Shown here: positions 42,954-52,600 of the stretch, piece after piece
Layout: every line of letters begins with the position of its first letter
Numbering within the stretch: position 1 is the first letter of the stretch
DNA from: Corynebacterium atypicum
GTDB taxonomy: Bacteria; Actinomycetota; Actinomycetes; Mycobacteriales; Mycobacteriaceae
Direction of reading: 5' to 3'
Assembly (NCBI RefSeq): GCF_000732945.1
Contig: NZ_CP008944.1
Location: forward strand, 776,553 to 840,552
Length of the DNA: 64,000 nucleotides
The notes under the pieces: generated by a model
The model's database searches: none
Told to the model about the DNA's origin: nothing
What the model saw: only the letters and a program-made list of their open reading frames with translations
Program-made: the position numbers and the translations under genes

Positions 42954-44519
42954 CTAGATCGGCAGGGTGTCGTGCTTGCGCGGGCAGCCCGGGCGGGCCG
43001 TCTTGGATCGCAGGGCGCGAAGCGCGCGCACGATGGTGGACCTGGTTTCTTGAGGTGCGATGATGCCGCCGAGCTGGCCGGTTGCCAGCGAGAGGTTGGG
43101 GTTTATGTTCTCGCGCCGGTAGGCCTCGGCAAGCTCGGCTTGAACCTCGGCGCTTCGGCCTTCGGCTGTCGCCGCGGCGAGCTCGCGGCGGTGCAAGATG
43201 GCGACAGCGCCCTCGGCTCCCATCACTGCGATTTCCGCGCCCGGCCAGGCAAAGACGAGGTCGCCGCCGATGGACTTCGAGCCCATGACGATGTACGCCC
43301 CGCCGTAGGCCTTGCGGATGACCACCGTGATCAGCGGCACGCTCGCGGTGGCGTAGGCGGAGATGACCTTCGCCCCGCGGCGGATGATGCCGGCGTGCTC
43401 CTGGTCAGTTCCCGGCCGGTATCCCGGGACGTCGACGAGGGTGACGACGGGGATGTTAAAGGCGTCGCAGAAGCGGACGAAGCGGGCGAGCTTCTCCGAG
43501 GAATCGACGTCGAGGGTGCCTGCCTCGTACAGCGGCTGGTTGGCCACAACACCCACCGTGGTGCCCGCCATGCAGCCGAAGCCGACCAGAAGCGAGCGCG
43601 CGAAATGCTCGTGCACCTGGACAAACTCACCGTGATCGAGCACACCGCAGATGAGCGCCTCCATGTCGTAGGGCACGCGGGTAGAGGCAGGAACGAGCTG
43701 ATCGACGTCGACCTCGTCCGGCTCGCCTGCGCCGGCTTCGGGGAACGCAAATTCCGGGACGGCTGAGGTGGAGTTCTGCGGCAGGTAAGACAGCAGCGTG
43801 CGGGTGTAGTCGAGGGCATCAGCCTCGTCTTCGGCGAGGTAGTGCGCGACTCCGGAAGTGGCGGCGTGCACCTGCGCACCGCCGAGCTCGTCGAAGGAGA
43901 CGTCCTCGCCCGTCGTCGCGCGCACCACGTCGGGTCCGGTGACGAACATGTGCGAGATGTCTTTTGTCACCACCACAAAGTCGGTCAACGCAGGCGAGTA
44001 GACGGCACCACCCGCGCACGGGCCCATGATGAGCGAGAACTGCGGCACAACGCCGGAGGCCTGGCAGCTACGCGAGAAGATCCGGCCGTACTGGCTCAGC
44101 GCGATCACACCCTGCTGGATGCGCGCGCCGCCGGAATCCAAGATCGCGATGATCGGGATTTTCAGGTCCAAAGCCAGGTCCATCAGCGCGACGATCTTGT
44201 CGCCTTCTACTTCTCCTAAGGTGCTGCCCTGGTTGGCAAAGTCCTGCGAGTAGACGGCCACCTGCCGGCCGTCGATAGTGCCCAGTCCCGTGATGACCGC
44301 CGCCCCTGTAAACCCGGTGGAGATGTCGCCGCCGGCAAACTGCCCCACCTCCTCGAACGAGTCGGCGTCGACAAGTGCGGCGATGCGCTCCCGGGCCGTG
44401 CTCTTGTCCTTGGCGTGCTGGCGGTCGCGCGCACGGGCCTCACTGGCCTCGGTGAGCTCATCGCGCTGTGCTGCGAAGCCGCACCGCGTCGGGCGTGTTG
44501 TGGTTGTGTGTTCGGTCAT
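42954..44519 (-). CDS. accD: Acyl-CoA carboxylase carboxyltransferase (beta) subunit, AccD1/DtsR type
   Basis: The 521-residue protein transfers carboxyl from biotin to acetyl- or propionyl-CoA. The acyl-CoA oxyanion site is in LDSGGARIQQGVIALSQYG with IMGPCAGGAVYSPALTDF, and the biotin site in VDVPGYRPGTDQEHAGIIRRGAKVI with VIRKAYGGAYIVMGSK. Its place between accBC and fas suggests acetyl-CoA is the main substrate. Corynebacteria have several paralogues, so the number in the symbol is left open. It starts 3 nt past the accBC stop and ends 38 nt before the fas start. Confidence 0.92.
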   Translation of the reverse strand: MTEHTTTTRPTRCGFAAQRDELTEASEARARDRQHAKDKSTARERIAALVDADSFEEVGQFAGGDISTGFTGAAVITGLGTIDGRQVAVYSQDFANQGSTLGEVEGDKIVALMDLALDLKIPIIAILDSGGARIQQGVIALSQYGRIFSRSCQASGVVPQFSLIMGPCAGGAVYSPALTDFVVVTKDISHMFVTGPDVVRATTGEDVSFDELGGAQVHAATSGVAHYLAEDEADALDYTRTLLSYLPQNSTSAVPEFAFPEAGAGEPDEVDVDQLVPASTRVPYDMEALICGVLDHGEFVQVHEHFARSLLVGFGCMAGTTVGVVANQPLYEAGTLDVDSSEKLARFVRFCDAFNIPVVTLVDVPGYRPGTDQEHAGIIRRGAKVISAYATASVPLITVVIRKAYGGAYIVMGSKSIGGDLVFAWPGAEIAVMGAEGAVAILHRRELAAATAEGRSAEVQAELAEAYRRENINPNLSLATGQLGGIIAPQETRSTIVRALRALRSKTARPGCPRKHDTLPI

Positions 44520-44522
44520 GGG

Positions 44523-46347
44523 CTAGGCCTCCTTGAGCTCAGCGGGCGCGTCGGTGGTAGCAGAGATGACAAGCAGCGGGGCATCCTTGTCCACCGTTTG
44601 GCCAACGGCGGCGACAATGTCGGTGACGGTGCCGGCTATAGGAGCGGAGACGTAGTTCTCCATCTTCATTGCCTCGACGACCATGAGCAGGTCGCCTTCG
44701 GCCACCACATCGCCGGGGGCGACTGCGTGGCGGACCACAATGCCCTGGACCGGTGAGGGGACCTGTCCGGACGCCGGCCGCGCGGTCCGGGTGTTCTGGA
44801 CCTTGCGCGCCACGTTGCGGATGCGCTGGGCCGCACGGTGCAGCGGCACGCGCGCGGCTTCGCCGACCCCGCCGCCGAAGAGGTCGGCGGGCACTTTCAA
44901 CTCGGTGCGCTTGCCGTTGACCTCGATGACCACGGTGCGCAGTTGGGCAATGGGGTCGGGCGTGTTGCCGCGGTGTCGGGCCGGGTGGCTTGCCGTCCAC
45001 CGCGGCAGGAAGCTCTCTTCGAGCCAGGCGGTGTGGTGGCGGGCGCGGGCGAAGGTGGCGTCGGCGATGATGTCGCGATAGAACTCGACCGGCGTGGCTA
45101 AGCCCTCGAGGACCAGCTCGCCGAGCACCCGGCGCGACCGCGCAATCGCCTGCGTTCGGTCCTGCGCGGTGACGATGATCTTGGCGATCATCGGGTCGAA
45201 GCCGGCGGAGACGGTCTCGCTCTCGGCGACCCCGGCATCAACGCGCACGCCGGGCCCGGTGGGCCAGCGCAGCCGCTCGATAACCCCGCCGGCCGGGCGC
45301 ATCCCGTCGCGCGGGTCCTCGCAGGTAATGCGGAACTCGAAGCTGTGCCCGCGGGGGCGCGGGGATCTCCGGCAGCACGCGGCCACGCGCGATCTCAAGC
45401 TGCAAGGCCACCGCGTCGACGCCCGTGACCTCCTCGGAGACCGTGTGTTCGACTTGAAGGCGGGGATTGATTTCGAGGAAAAAGACGTCGTCGCCGGCGA
45501 TCAGAAATTCGCAGGTGCCCAACCCCTGGTAGGAGACCTCGTCGAAGAGGTTGCGCGAGTACCGGCTGAGTGCTTCCTCTTGGGCGTAGGTCAGCTGCGG
45601 GGCCGGGGCCTCCTCGATGAGCTTTTGGTTGCGGCGCTGTACCGAGCAGTCGCGCGTGGAAAGGATCGCGAAGTTGCCGTACGCGTCTCGCGCGCACTGG
45701 GTCTCCACATGGCGCGCGCCGCGCACGAGCTTCTCCACGAAAAAGGCGCTGGGGTGGCCGCGGTGGGTAGCAAAGAAGGACTCGACGTCCGCGTGGTTTT
45801 CGATGACCGTGATCCCGCGGCCACCGCCGCCATCAGCCTGCTTGATCACGAGTGGAAAGCCGTGGGCAGAGGCAAAGGCGAGGACCTGCGCGACAGTCTC
45901 AATCGGTTGGGAGACGCCGGGTACCGGGGGCACTCCGGCGGCTGCGGCGAGCCGGCGGGCGGATATCTTGTCGCCCACGGCCTCGATCGCTTCGGCGGAT
46001 GGGCCGATCCAGGTGAGTCCTGCGGCTACGGTGGCGCGGGCGAAGTCAGGGTTTTCGGAGAGAAACCCGTAGCCGGGGTGAAGCGCGTCTGCCTCCGCGC
46101 GCCGGGCGGCGTCGAGAAGTTTCTCGGCATTCATGTAGGTGCTTGCGGCGCTCGCCCCGTCGAGGCTGAAGGCTTCGTCGGCGAGTGCGGCGAAGCCGGC
46201 GGTGCGGTCGGCGTCGCTGTAGCCGACGGCGGTGCGCACGCCCATCTCCCGGGCGGTGCGGATAATGCGTTCGGCGATTTCCGCGCGGTTGGCGATGAAC
46301 AGCGTGGTCACTGGTGGCTCATCGCCGGCAGCGTGGTTGTGCTGCAT
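44523..46347 (-). pseudogene. accBC: Acyl-CoA carboxylase alpha subunit (biotin carboxylase + BCCP), one frameshift
   Basis: The N-terminal half is biotin carboxylase (FIANRAEIAERIIRTAREMG; ATP-grasp loop KQADGGGGRGITV; FLEINPRLQVEHTVSEEVTGVD). The C-terminal half has the BCCP domain with the biotinylation site VEAMKMENYV. The two halves are in different frames joined at a G5 run (45353-45357). Removing one base restores EIPAPRGHSFEFRI, a standard biotin-carboxylase sequence, and a 607-residue protein. GAAGGA precedes the ATG at 46347. It is the first gene of the accBC-accD-fas-acpS operon; as written, it would lack its biotin carrier. Confidence 0.9.
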
Positions 46348-46408
46348 GAGGCGTCCTTCCCCTGGGAAGCTGGTGGTGAACAAAGTTGTATCCTAGGCAA
46401 AAGTTATG

Positions 46409-46423
46409 CGAAAGTAACTTTCG
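46409..46423. promoter_or_regulatory. Perfect palindrome upstream of accBC
   Basis: CGAAAGTAACTTTCG is a 15-bp inverted repeat with one central base, 62-76 nt upstream of the accBC ATG. Its place at the head of the fatty-acid operon makes it a candidate site for a FasR-like TetR repressor; the FasR site is not compared in detail here, so the name is an inference. Confidence 0.55.
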
Positions 46424-46588
46424 GGGAGTGCACTTCGCGGCGGATGGTTACCAATCCGTAGGTTACCGTGATGTTTTGTCTGGCTAACTAGAATTTTCCC
46501 ACGGCGCCGTGCCACCCCGTTTTGGGGGTAGCGGTAGAATCTTTTACCCTCCGGCTACCTCAGCGGCGATGTCATGGGCCTGGCCCAG

Positions 46589-46594
46589 TAGTGT
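46589..46594 (+). promoter_or_regulatory. -10 hexamer, symporter gene, probably leaderless
   Basis: TAGTGT ends 7 nt before the ATG at 46602, and no ribosome binding site is visible. Confidence 0.45.
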
Positions 46595-46601
46595 GTGCTA
46601 C

Positions 46602-48101
46602 ATGGAAACACTGGTCGGCGCCGTCGAGGCGTTCAACAACTACTTCTGGTACCTGGTGATCGCTTTGCTCATCGGGTCTGGAATCTTGTACTGCTGGCGG
46701 ACCGCCGTGGTTCAGATCCGCTACGTGCCAGACATGCTCAAGGCCGTCACGGAGAAACCCTCAGAGATCTCCGACGGCCAAAAGGGGATCTCTGCATTTA
46801 AGGCCTTCACCATCTCAGCCGCCTCGCGCGTAGGCACCGGCAACGTCGCCGGCGTGGCGATCGCCGTGGCAACCGGCGGGCCGGGCGCTGTGTTCTGGAT
46901 GTGGCTGTTGGCCATCGTCGGCGGCGCGACCTCGTTTATCGAGTCCACCCTGGCGCAGGTATTCAAAGAGCGCGACAAAGATTCCTACCGAGGCGGGCCC
47001 GCCTACTACATGACGAAGGCGCTGAGGTGGCGCCCGCTGGCCGTTGTCTTCGCCGTGGTCATCTGCGTGACCTACGGGTTCGTCTTTAACGCGGTGCAGT
47101 CCAACTCGATTACCCAGGCGATCGACGAGTCTTTCTCCGCCGGCGGCGGGACGGGCCTCAAGGTGGGCGTGGGCGTGGCGCTCGCGGCGCTGACCGGGAT
47201 CGTCATCTTCGGCGGGGTGCAGCGCATCGCCAACGTCACCCAGACGATCGTGCCGATCATGGCGGTCGCCTACATCATCGTCGCCTTCTTGGTGATCGCC
47301 ATCAACATCGACAAGGTGCCCGGGCTCATCGCGGACATCGTGCTCAACGCATTCGGCATCCGCGAATTCGCCGGGGCCACCTTGGGTGCGGTGATCCAGC
47401 AGGGCATCCGCCGCGGCCTGTTCTCCAACGAGGCCGGCATGGGCTCGGTGCCCAACGCCGCCGCCACCGCGAGCGTGTCGCACCCCGTCAAGCAGGGGCT
47501 CATTCAGACCCTTGGCGTCTACTTTGACACCCTCATCGTGTGCAGCGCGACCGCGTTCATCATCCTGCTGGCCGCGCCCGACCTCACCGCCGCCGAAGGC
47601 GGCATGCAGTTGACTCAGACGGCGCTCTCGGCGTCCGTGGGCGGCTGGGGTGTTCACTTCCTGACCGTGATGATCTTCTTCTTGGCGTTCTCCTCCGTGG
47701 TGGGCAACTACTACTACGGCGAAGCCAACATCTCTTATTTGGCTCAAGGGAAAAACCGCCGGCGGATTCTTCAGGCTTTCCGCATCCTGGTAGTCGCCTG
47801 CGTGTTTGGCGGCGCGATCGGGTCGGTGCCGCTCGTCTGGGCGCTCGCCGACGTGTTCAGCGGGATCATGGCCAGCATCAACCTTATCGCGCTCTTCCCG
47901 CTGGCCGGGGTGGCAATCGTGATGCTGCGCCACTACGCGGCGCAGCGCACCGCCGGGCTCAACCCGGTCTTCATGCGCTCCGACATCCCGCGCGACACGC
48001 TGGGCTGGGAGGAGATGGGCAGCTGGGACGGCCAGGACCCGATTACCCACCGCGGGGAGGAATACGATCAGGTGGATTACAACTGGGCCAAGCGCAGGTA
48101 G
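46602..48101 (+). CDS. Alanine/glycine:cation symporter (AGCS) family
   Basis: The 499-residue membrane protein has about ten hydrophobic segments. The family blocks are intact: ISAASRVGTGNVAGVAIAVATGGPGAVFWMWL, GGPAYYMTKALRW and IRRGLFSNEAGMGSVPNAAATASVSHPVKQGL. Members import alanine or glycine with Na+. ATG at 46602 is chosen since the first membrane segment begins 15 residues later. The gene is divergent from the accBC operon, sharing a 254-nt regulatory interval. The C-terminal 40 residues are soluble. Confidence 0.93.
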   Translation: METLVGAVEAFNNYFWYLVIALLIGSGILYCWRTAVVQIRYVPDMLKAVTEKPSEISDGQKGISAFKAFTISAASRVGTGNVAGVAIAVATGGPGAVFWMWLLAIVGGATSFIESTLAQVFKERDKDSYRGGPAYYMTKALRWRPLAVVFAVVICVTYGFVFNAVQSNSITQAIDESFSAGGGTGLKVGVGVALAALTGIVIFGGVQRIANVTQTIVPIMAVAYIIVAFLVIAINIDKVPGLIADIVLNAFGIREFAGATLGAVIQQGIRRGLFSNEAGMGSVPNAAATASVSHPVKQGLIQTLGVYFDTLIVCSATAFIILLAAPDLTAAEGGMQLTQTALSASVGGWGVHFLTVMIFFLAFSSVVGNYYYGEANISYLAQGKNRRRILQAFRILVVACVFGGAIGSVPLVWALADVFSGIMASINLIALFPLAGVAIVMLRHYAAQRTAGLNPVFMRSDIPRDTLGWEEMGSWDGQDPITHRGEEYDQVDYNWAKRR

Positions 48102-48181
48102 CGCGCAAGCCCGCCGGCGGTAGGCTCGGTGCGCTCGGGACCGGGCGGCTAGAGGCTGGTGGGCGGGGAGGCGCGCTGGAC

Positions 48182-48187
48182 TAGCAT
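48182..48187 (+). promoter_or_regulatory. -10 hexamer, yibE/F-like gene, probably leaderless
   Basis: TAGCAT lies 8 nt upstream of the ATG at 48196 with no ribosome binding site between. Confidence 0.45.
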
Positions 48188-48195
48188 GGCCCACC

Positions 48196-49524
48196 ATGGC
48201 CCGCCACCGACACCAGCACCGCCGTGCGACTAGCGCAGAGATAGCCCACGTGCACTCGCACAGCAGCCCGCCCGATCCGCGCCCGCTTTCCGTGCGGCTG
48301 GACCCGCGCACCACGCGGTGGACTCCGGCCAGGGCAATCCTGGCCGCGGTGCTCATTCTCGGGGCGATTGTCACTGCTGCGGCCTTGGTCTGGCAGTGGC
48401 CCTCCGGCCAGGCGGTGGCCCCTACCGAGGAGTTCCACACCGCCTCGCCGCTTGGCGTGGATACCCACCAGGGCCGCGTCGCTGAGAAGCTCAACGCCAG
48501 TTGCACGTCAGGAACCGCAGGCAGGGTCTTCGAGCGCCTGCCCGCCGGCCTGGAAAAGCCGGCCGGCGCCGCCGGCAGCTGCCCTATGGCCGCGGTGGAT
48601 ATCACCAGCGGCCCGGACCAGGGGCGCCGTACCGTGATCTCGGATACGTTCGCCAGTGGGGCACAGGGCGCGGCCCGGCTCGAGACGGGCGATAAGGTCC
48701 GGCTTGCCGTATCCACTACCGCCGACGGAGAGCGGACCTACAGCTTCCAAGACTTCCAGCGCAAGATCCCGGTTGTAGCCTGGATTCTGGCAGCAGTGGC
48801 CGGCATCGCCGTGGTCGGCGCCTGGCGCGGGGTGCGCGCCATCATCGGCCTGGTGGTTACCCTCGCGGTGATCGGCGGATTCCTGTTGCCCGCGCTGGCC
48901 GCCGGCAAAGACCCGGTGTTGGCTGCCATTACGGCCTGCGCGGCGGTGCTGTACCTCGTGCTGGTCCTCGTGCATGGCGCGAACTGGAAGACTGCGTCTG
49001 CGCTCGGCGGTACCCTCCTGGCCATGCTCATCGGGCTATGGATAGCGGGGCTGACCATCGACTCGAACAATCTGCGTGGCCTGGCTGATGAGAACAACCT
49101 TCAGGTGCTGCTGTACCTGCCCGGGGTGCAGATCACCGGGCTCTTGATGGCCGGCTTCATCCTAGGCACGTTGGGCGTGCTGAACGACGTCACGGTGGCG
49201 CAGGCTGCGACCATCGGCGAACTGGCCGCCGTCGACCCTTCGGCCAGCCGCTTTGCCCTATTTGCCCGGGCGCTGCGCGTGGGGCGCGATCACCTCGCCA
49301 GCACGGTCTACACCCTGGTGCTCTCGTACGCCGGCGCTGCGTTGCCGCTGTTGGTTCTGCTCAATGTCTCGGGCCGCAGTTTCCTCGAGATGCTCACCTC
49401 GGACGTGATGGCCACGGAGGTGATGCGCTCGGTGACTGGTTCGCTGGCCCTCGTCGTCGCGGTGCCCTTAACCACGTTGATCGCGGCCCTGACGCTTGAG
49501 CGCAAACAGCCGGAAGAGGGCTAA
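48196..49524 (+). CDS. YibE/F family membrane protein
   Basis: The 442-residue protein has a His/Arg-rich cytoplasmic start and one membrane segment (about residues 37-58). An extracytoplasmic part of about 110 residues follows, then seven or so hydrophobic segments including WILAAVAGIAVVGAWRGVRAIIGLVV and YLPGVQITGLLMAGFILGTLGVLNDVTVAQAATIGEL. The last block is characteristic of YibE/F. No transport substrate or activity is established for the family. It follows the symporter gene by 94 nt but seems to have its own promoter. Confidence 0.88.
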   Translation: MARHRHQHRRATSAEIAHVHSHSSPPDPRPLSVRLDPRTTRWTPARAILAAVLILGAIVTAAALVWQWPSGQAVAPTEEFHTASPLGVDTHQGRVAEKLNASCTSGTAGRVFERLPAGLEKPAGAAGSCPMAAVDITSGPDQGRRTVISDTFASGAQGAARLETGDKVRLAVSTTADGERTYSFQDFQRKIPVVAWILAAVAGIAVVGAWRGVRAIIGLVVTLAVIGGFLLPALAAGKDPVLAAITACAAVLYLVLVLVHGANWKTASALGGTLLAMLIGLWIAGLTIDSNNLRGLADENNLQVLLYLPGVQITGLLMAGFILGTLGVLNDVTVAQAATIGELAAVDPSASRFALFARALRVGRDHLASTVYTLVLSYAGAALPLLVLLNVSGRSFLEMLTSDVMATEVMRSVTGSLALVVAVPLTTLIAALTLERKQPEEG

Positions 49525-49644
49525 CGCTTAACGGCCTAAATAACGCTTAAAGCCCGGGGCCCGCGCTGGGTTCGGCTGGGACCGGCTCGCCGGGTGATTC
49601 TTCTGCTGGTAGGTGCGTTTAAGCCTGCTAATCTGTCCCTTACC

Positions 49645-52600
49645 ATGCATCTGAAATCGCTGACCCTGAAGGGCTTTAAGTCCTTTGCTTCGGCGACGAC
49701 TCTGAAGTTTGAGCCGGGTATCTGCGCCGTCGTCGGGCCCAATGGCTCAGGCAAGTCCAACGTGGTCGACGCGTTGGCGTGGGTGATGGGCGAGCAGGGG
49801 GCGAAAAGCCTGCGCGGGTCGACGATGCAGGACGTCATCTTTGCCGGCGCCGGCTCGCGCGGCCCGCTGGGGCGAGCCGAGGTCACCTTGACCATCGATA
49901 ACCACGATGGCCGCCTGCCCATCGAGTACGCCGAGGTTTCGGTCACGCGCAGGATGTTTCGGGACGGCGCCAGCGAGTATGAGATCAACGGCTCCAAGGC
50001 CCGGCTGATGGACGTCCGTGAGCTGCTCAGCGACACCGGAATCGGCCGCGAGATGCACATCATCGTCGGGCAGGGCAAACTCGCGGAGATCCTGGCCGCG
50101 CGCCCAGAAGAGCGTCGCGCCTATATCGAGGAGGCCGCCGGCGTGCTCAAGCACCGCCGGCGCAAGGAGAAAGCCCAGCGCAAGCTCGCCGGCATGCAGG
50201 CCAACCTGGATCGGCTGCACGACCTGACCGAGGAGCTGCGCCGCCAGTTGGGCCCGCTGGCCCGGCAGGCGGAGACCGCCCGGCGCGCCGCCACGGTGCA
50301 GGCGGAGGTGCGCGAGGCCCGTCTGGTTCTCGGCGGTTATCAGGTGGCCACGGCGCGGGCCGAGGCCGCGGCCGCGGAGGGCCAGCGGCGGCAGGCGGCG
50401 CAGGTGCTTTCCGGCGCCCGCGAGGGCCTGGAGCGGGCGGCGGCGGAAAAGCGGCGGGCCCATGAGGCCGTCGAAGTCGCCGAACCGGCTTTTACCGATG
50501 CCCAGCAGCTGTGGTTTCAGCTCTCCACGCTGCTTGAGCGGGTGCGGGCGACGTTGCGGGTGGCCAGCGAGCGGGCTAACGCCGACGCGCCGCTGGACGA
50601 GACCGTCCAGGGCCCGGACTCTGACGAGCTGGATCGGCAAGCGGACGAGGCGGATCGCCGCTACGAGCAGCTAGCGCAACAGGCCGCCGAGGCCGACGCC
50701 CGCCTGGAGGCGATCGCCGAGGAGGTCGACCGGGCGGCGGAGGCCTTCAACGCCGCGGAGGCTGAGCACTTGGCCCGGGTGCGCGCGGTCGCCGAAGCGC
50801 GCGAGGGCGTCGCCAGGCTGTTGGCCACTCGCGACGCCGACGAGGCGCGGGTGGCAGAGCTGGACGAGCACATTGAGGCGGCGGACCACCGCATGGCCGA
50901 GGCGCGTGAGCGGGCTGCGGTCTCGGCCGCGGAGCTGGAGCGCGCCCAAGGCGAGCGGCAACGGCAGGACGGCGAGCGCGAGCCGCTGGAGCAGGCGGCC
51001 GCCGACGCGACGAAGGAGCGCGACGCCGCCGAGGCTCGCCTGGAGTCCCTCCGGGCTGCCGAAAGGGAGCGCTCCGGTGCTGTGTATGCGCTTGAAGCGC
51101 GCATCGAGACCCTCGCCAGCGCCGCCCCCGGAAACGACAGCGGCGCCCAACTCGAAGGAGCCCGCCCGCTCGCCGAGTTGCTGCACCCAGCCGAGGGGGC
51201 GGCCGAAGCGCTGGCGGCGGCTCTGGGTAGGCACGGCAGCGCCGTTGTCGCGGCGCTCGCCGAGCCCGAATGGCAAGGTCTTACGGGTACGGCGGATCTG
51301 GCGCGCACGACGGTCCTCGTCGAGGGCGCGCGGGGCAGCTGGCGAATGGACGCCGAGTTGCCGGACGGCGCGAGCTGGTTGCTCGATCACATCGAGGTCG
51401 ACCCGGCGGTCAGCGCGGCGGTGAACCGATTGCTTGCCGACGTCGTCTTGGTACCCGACCCGGAGCACGCCCGCAGGCTCGTGGCGGTCGACCCGCGGCT
51501 GCGCGCGGTCACCCGCGGCGGAGAGCTGTTCGGCGAGTGCTGGGCGGAGGTAGGAAAGAAGGCCCCGGGCCCGGTGGAAATCACCAGCCGCATCGCCGCG
51601 GCCGAGGCTGAGCTCTGCCAGGCCAAGTCTCGCCTGGAAGAGCTCTCCGGCATGGTCGAAGGCGCGCGGCTGACCGCCGAGGAAGCACGCGTGGTGGCCG
51701 CCAGCGCCACTGCCCACGTCCGCGATTTCGACGCCGAGATTGCCCGGCGCGCAGCGCAGCTGGAGGCGACGGCAAAGCGCGCGGCAGACGACGAGAAGGC
51801 GGCCGCTAAGGCGCGCGCGGACCTGGAGCGAGCCCACGAACGCGCACTTCAGGCGAGGCGCCAGCTCGAGGCGACGACGCGGCTGTTGGACGACAGGCAA
51901 GACGAACCCGCCGGCGAGGAGCCGACGACCGAGGACCGGGACGCCGCGCGTGCGAACCTGGACCAGGCGCAGGCGATGCACGTGGAGGCAAGGCTTGCGC
52001 TGCGCAGCGCCGAGGAACGCGCCGAGCAGTTCGCAGGGCGCGGCGATAAGCTGCGTCGGCAAGCCTCGGCCGGCCGCGAGCTGAGAGAGCGCCGGCGGCG
52101 CGCCGCTGAGCGTCGACGGCGGCGCCTGGAACTCGCCGGCGCCGTGGCCCACGAGGCCGAGAGGGTGCTCGGCCGGGTTGAGACGGCCACCGAGGTCGCC
52201 GCCGGCTGGCGCACGGAGGCCGAACGGGAGCGCGGGGCCGCCGCCGCGGAACTTGCGCGCGCGGAGAAGGAGGAAACGCAGTGCCGCGCGGCCTGCGCGA
52301 CGGCGCAGCAGCGAGCGCACACGGCGGAGCTTGCGCTGAGCCAACGGCGCGTGCGTGTCGAGGAGGCGGAGCGCTCGGTGACCGAGGAGCTTCGCATTTC
52401 ACTGCCCGAGCTCATGGATAACTACCAGCCCGCGGCCGACTTCGACGTGGCGGCCTGGCGCAAGCGGCTCGCAAATGCGGAGCGGGCGCTCAGCGCGCTG
52501 GGCAAGGTCAATCCGCTGGCCCTCGAGGAGTACAAGGCGCTGGAGGAGCGCTACACCTTCTTAAGCACCCAGCTCGCCGACGTGGAGGCCGCCCGCGATG

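Noticed and set aside
46815-48716. 633-residue open frame antisense to the symporter gene
   Set aside because: It is rich in His, Asp, Arg and Gly with no family motifs, as expected for the shadow of a high-GC gene. The plus-strand AGCS protein has all its family blocks.
50671-52344. 557-residue open frame antisense to smc
   Set aside because: Low-complexity Arg/Leu/Gly sequence opposite the SMC coiled coils; a shadow of GC-rich codons.
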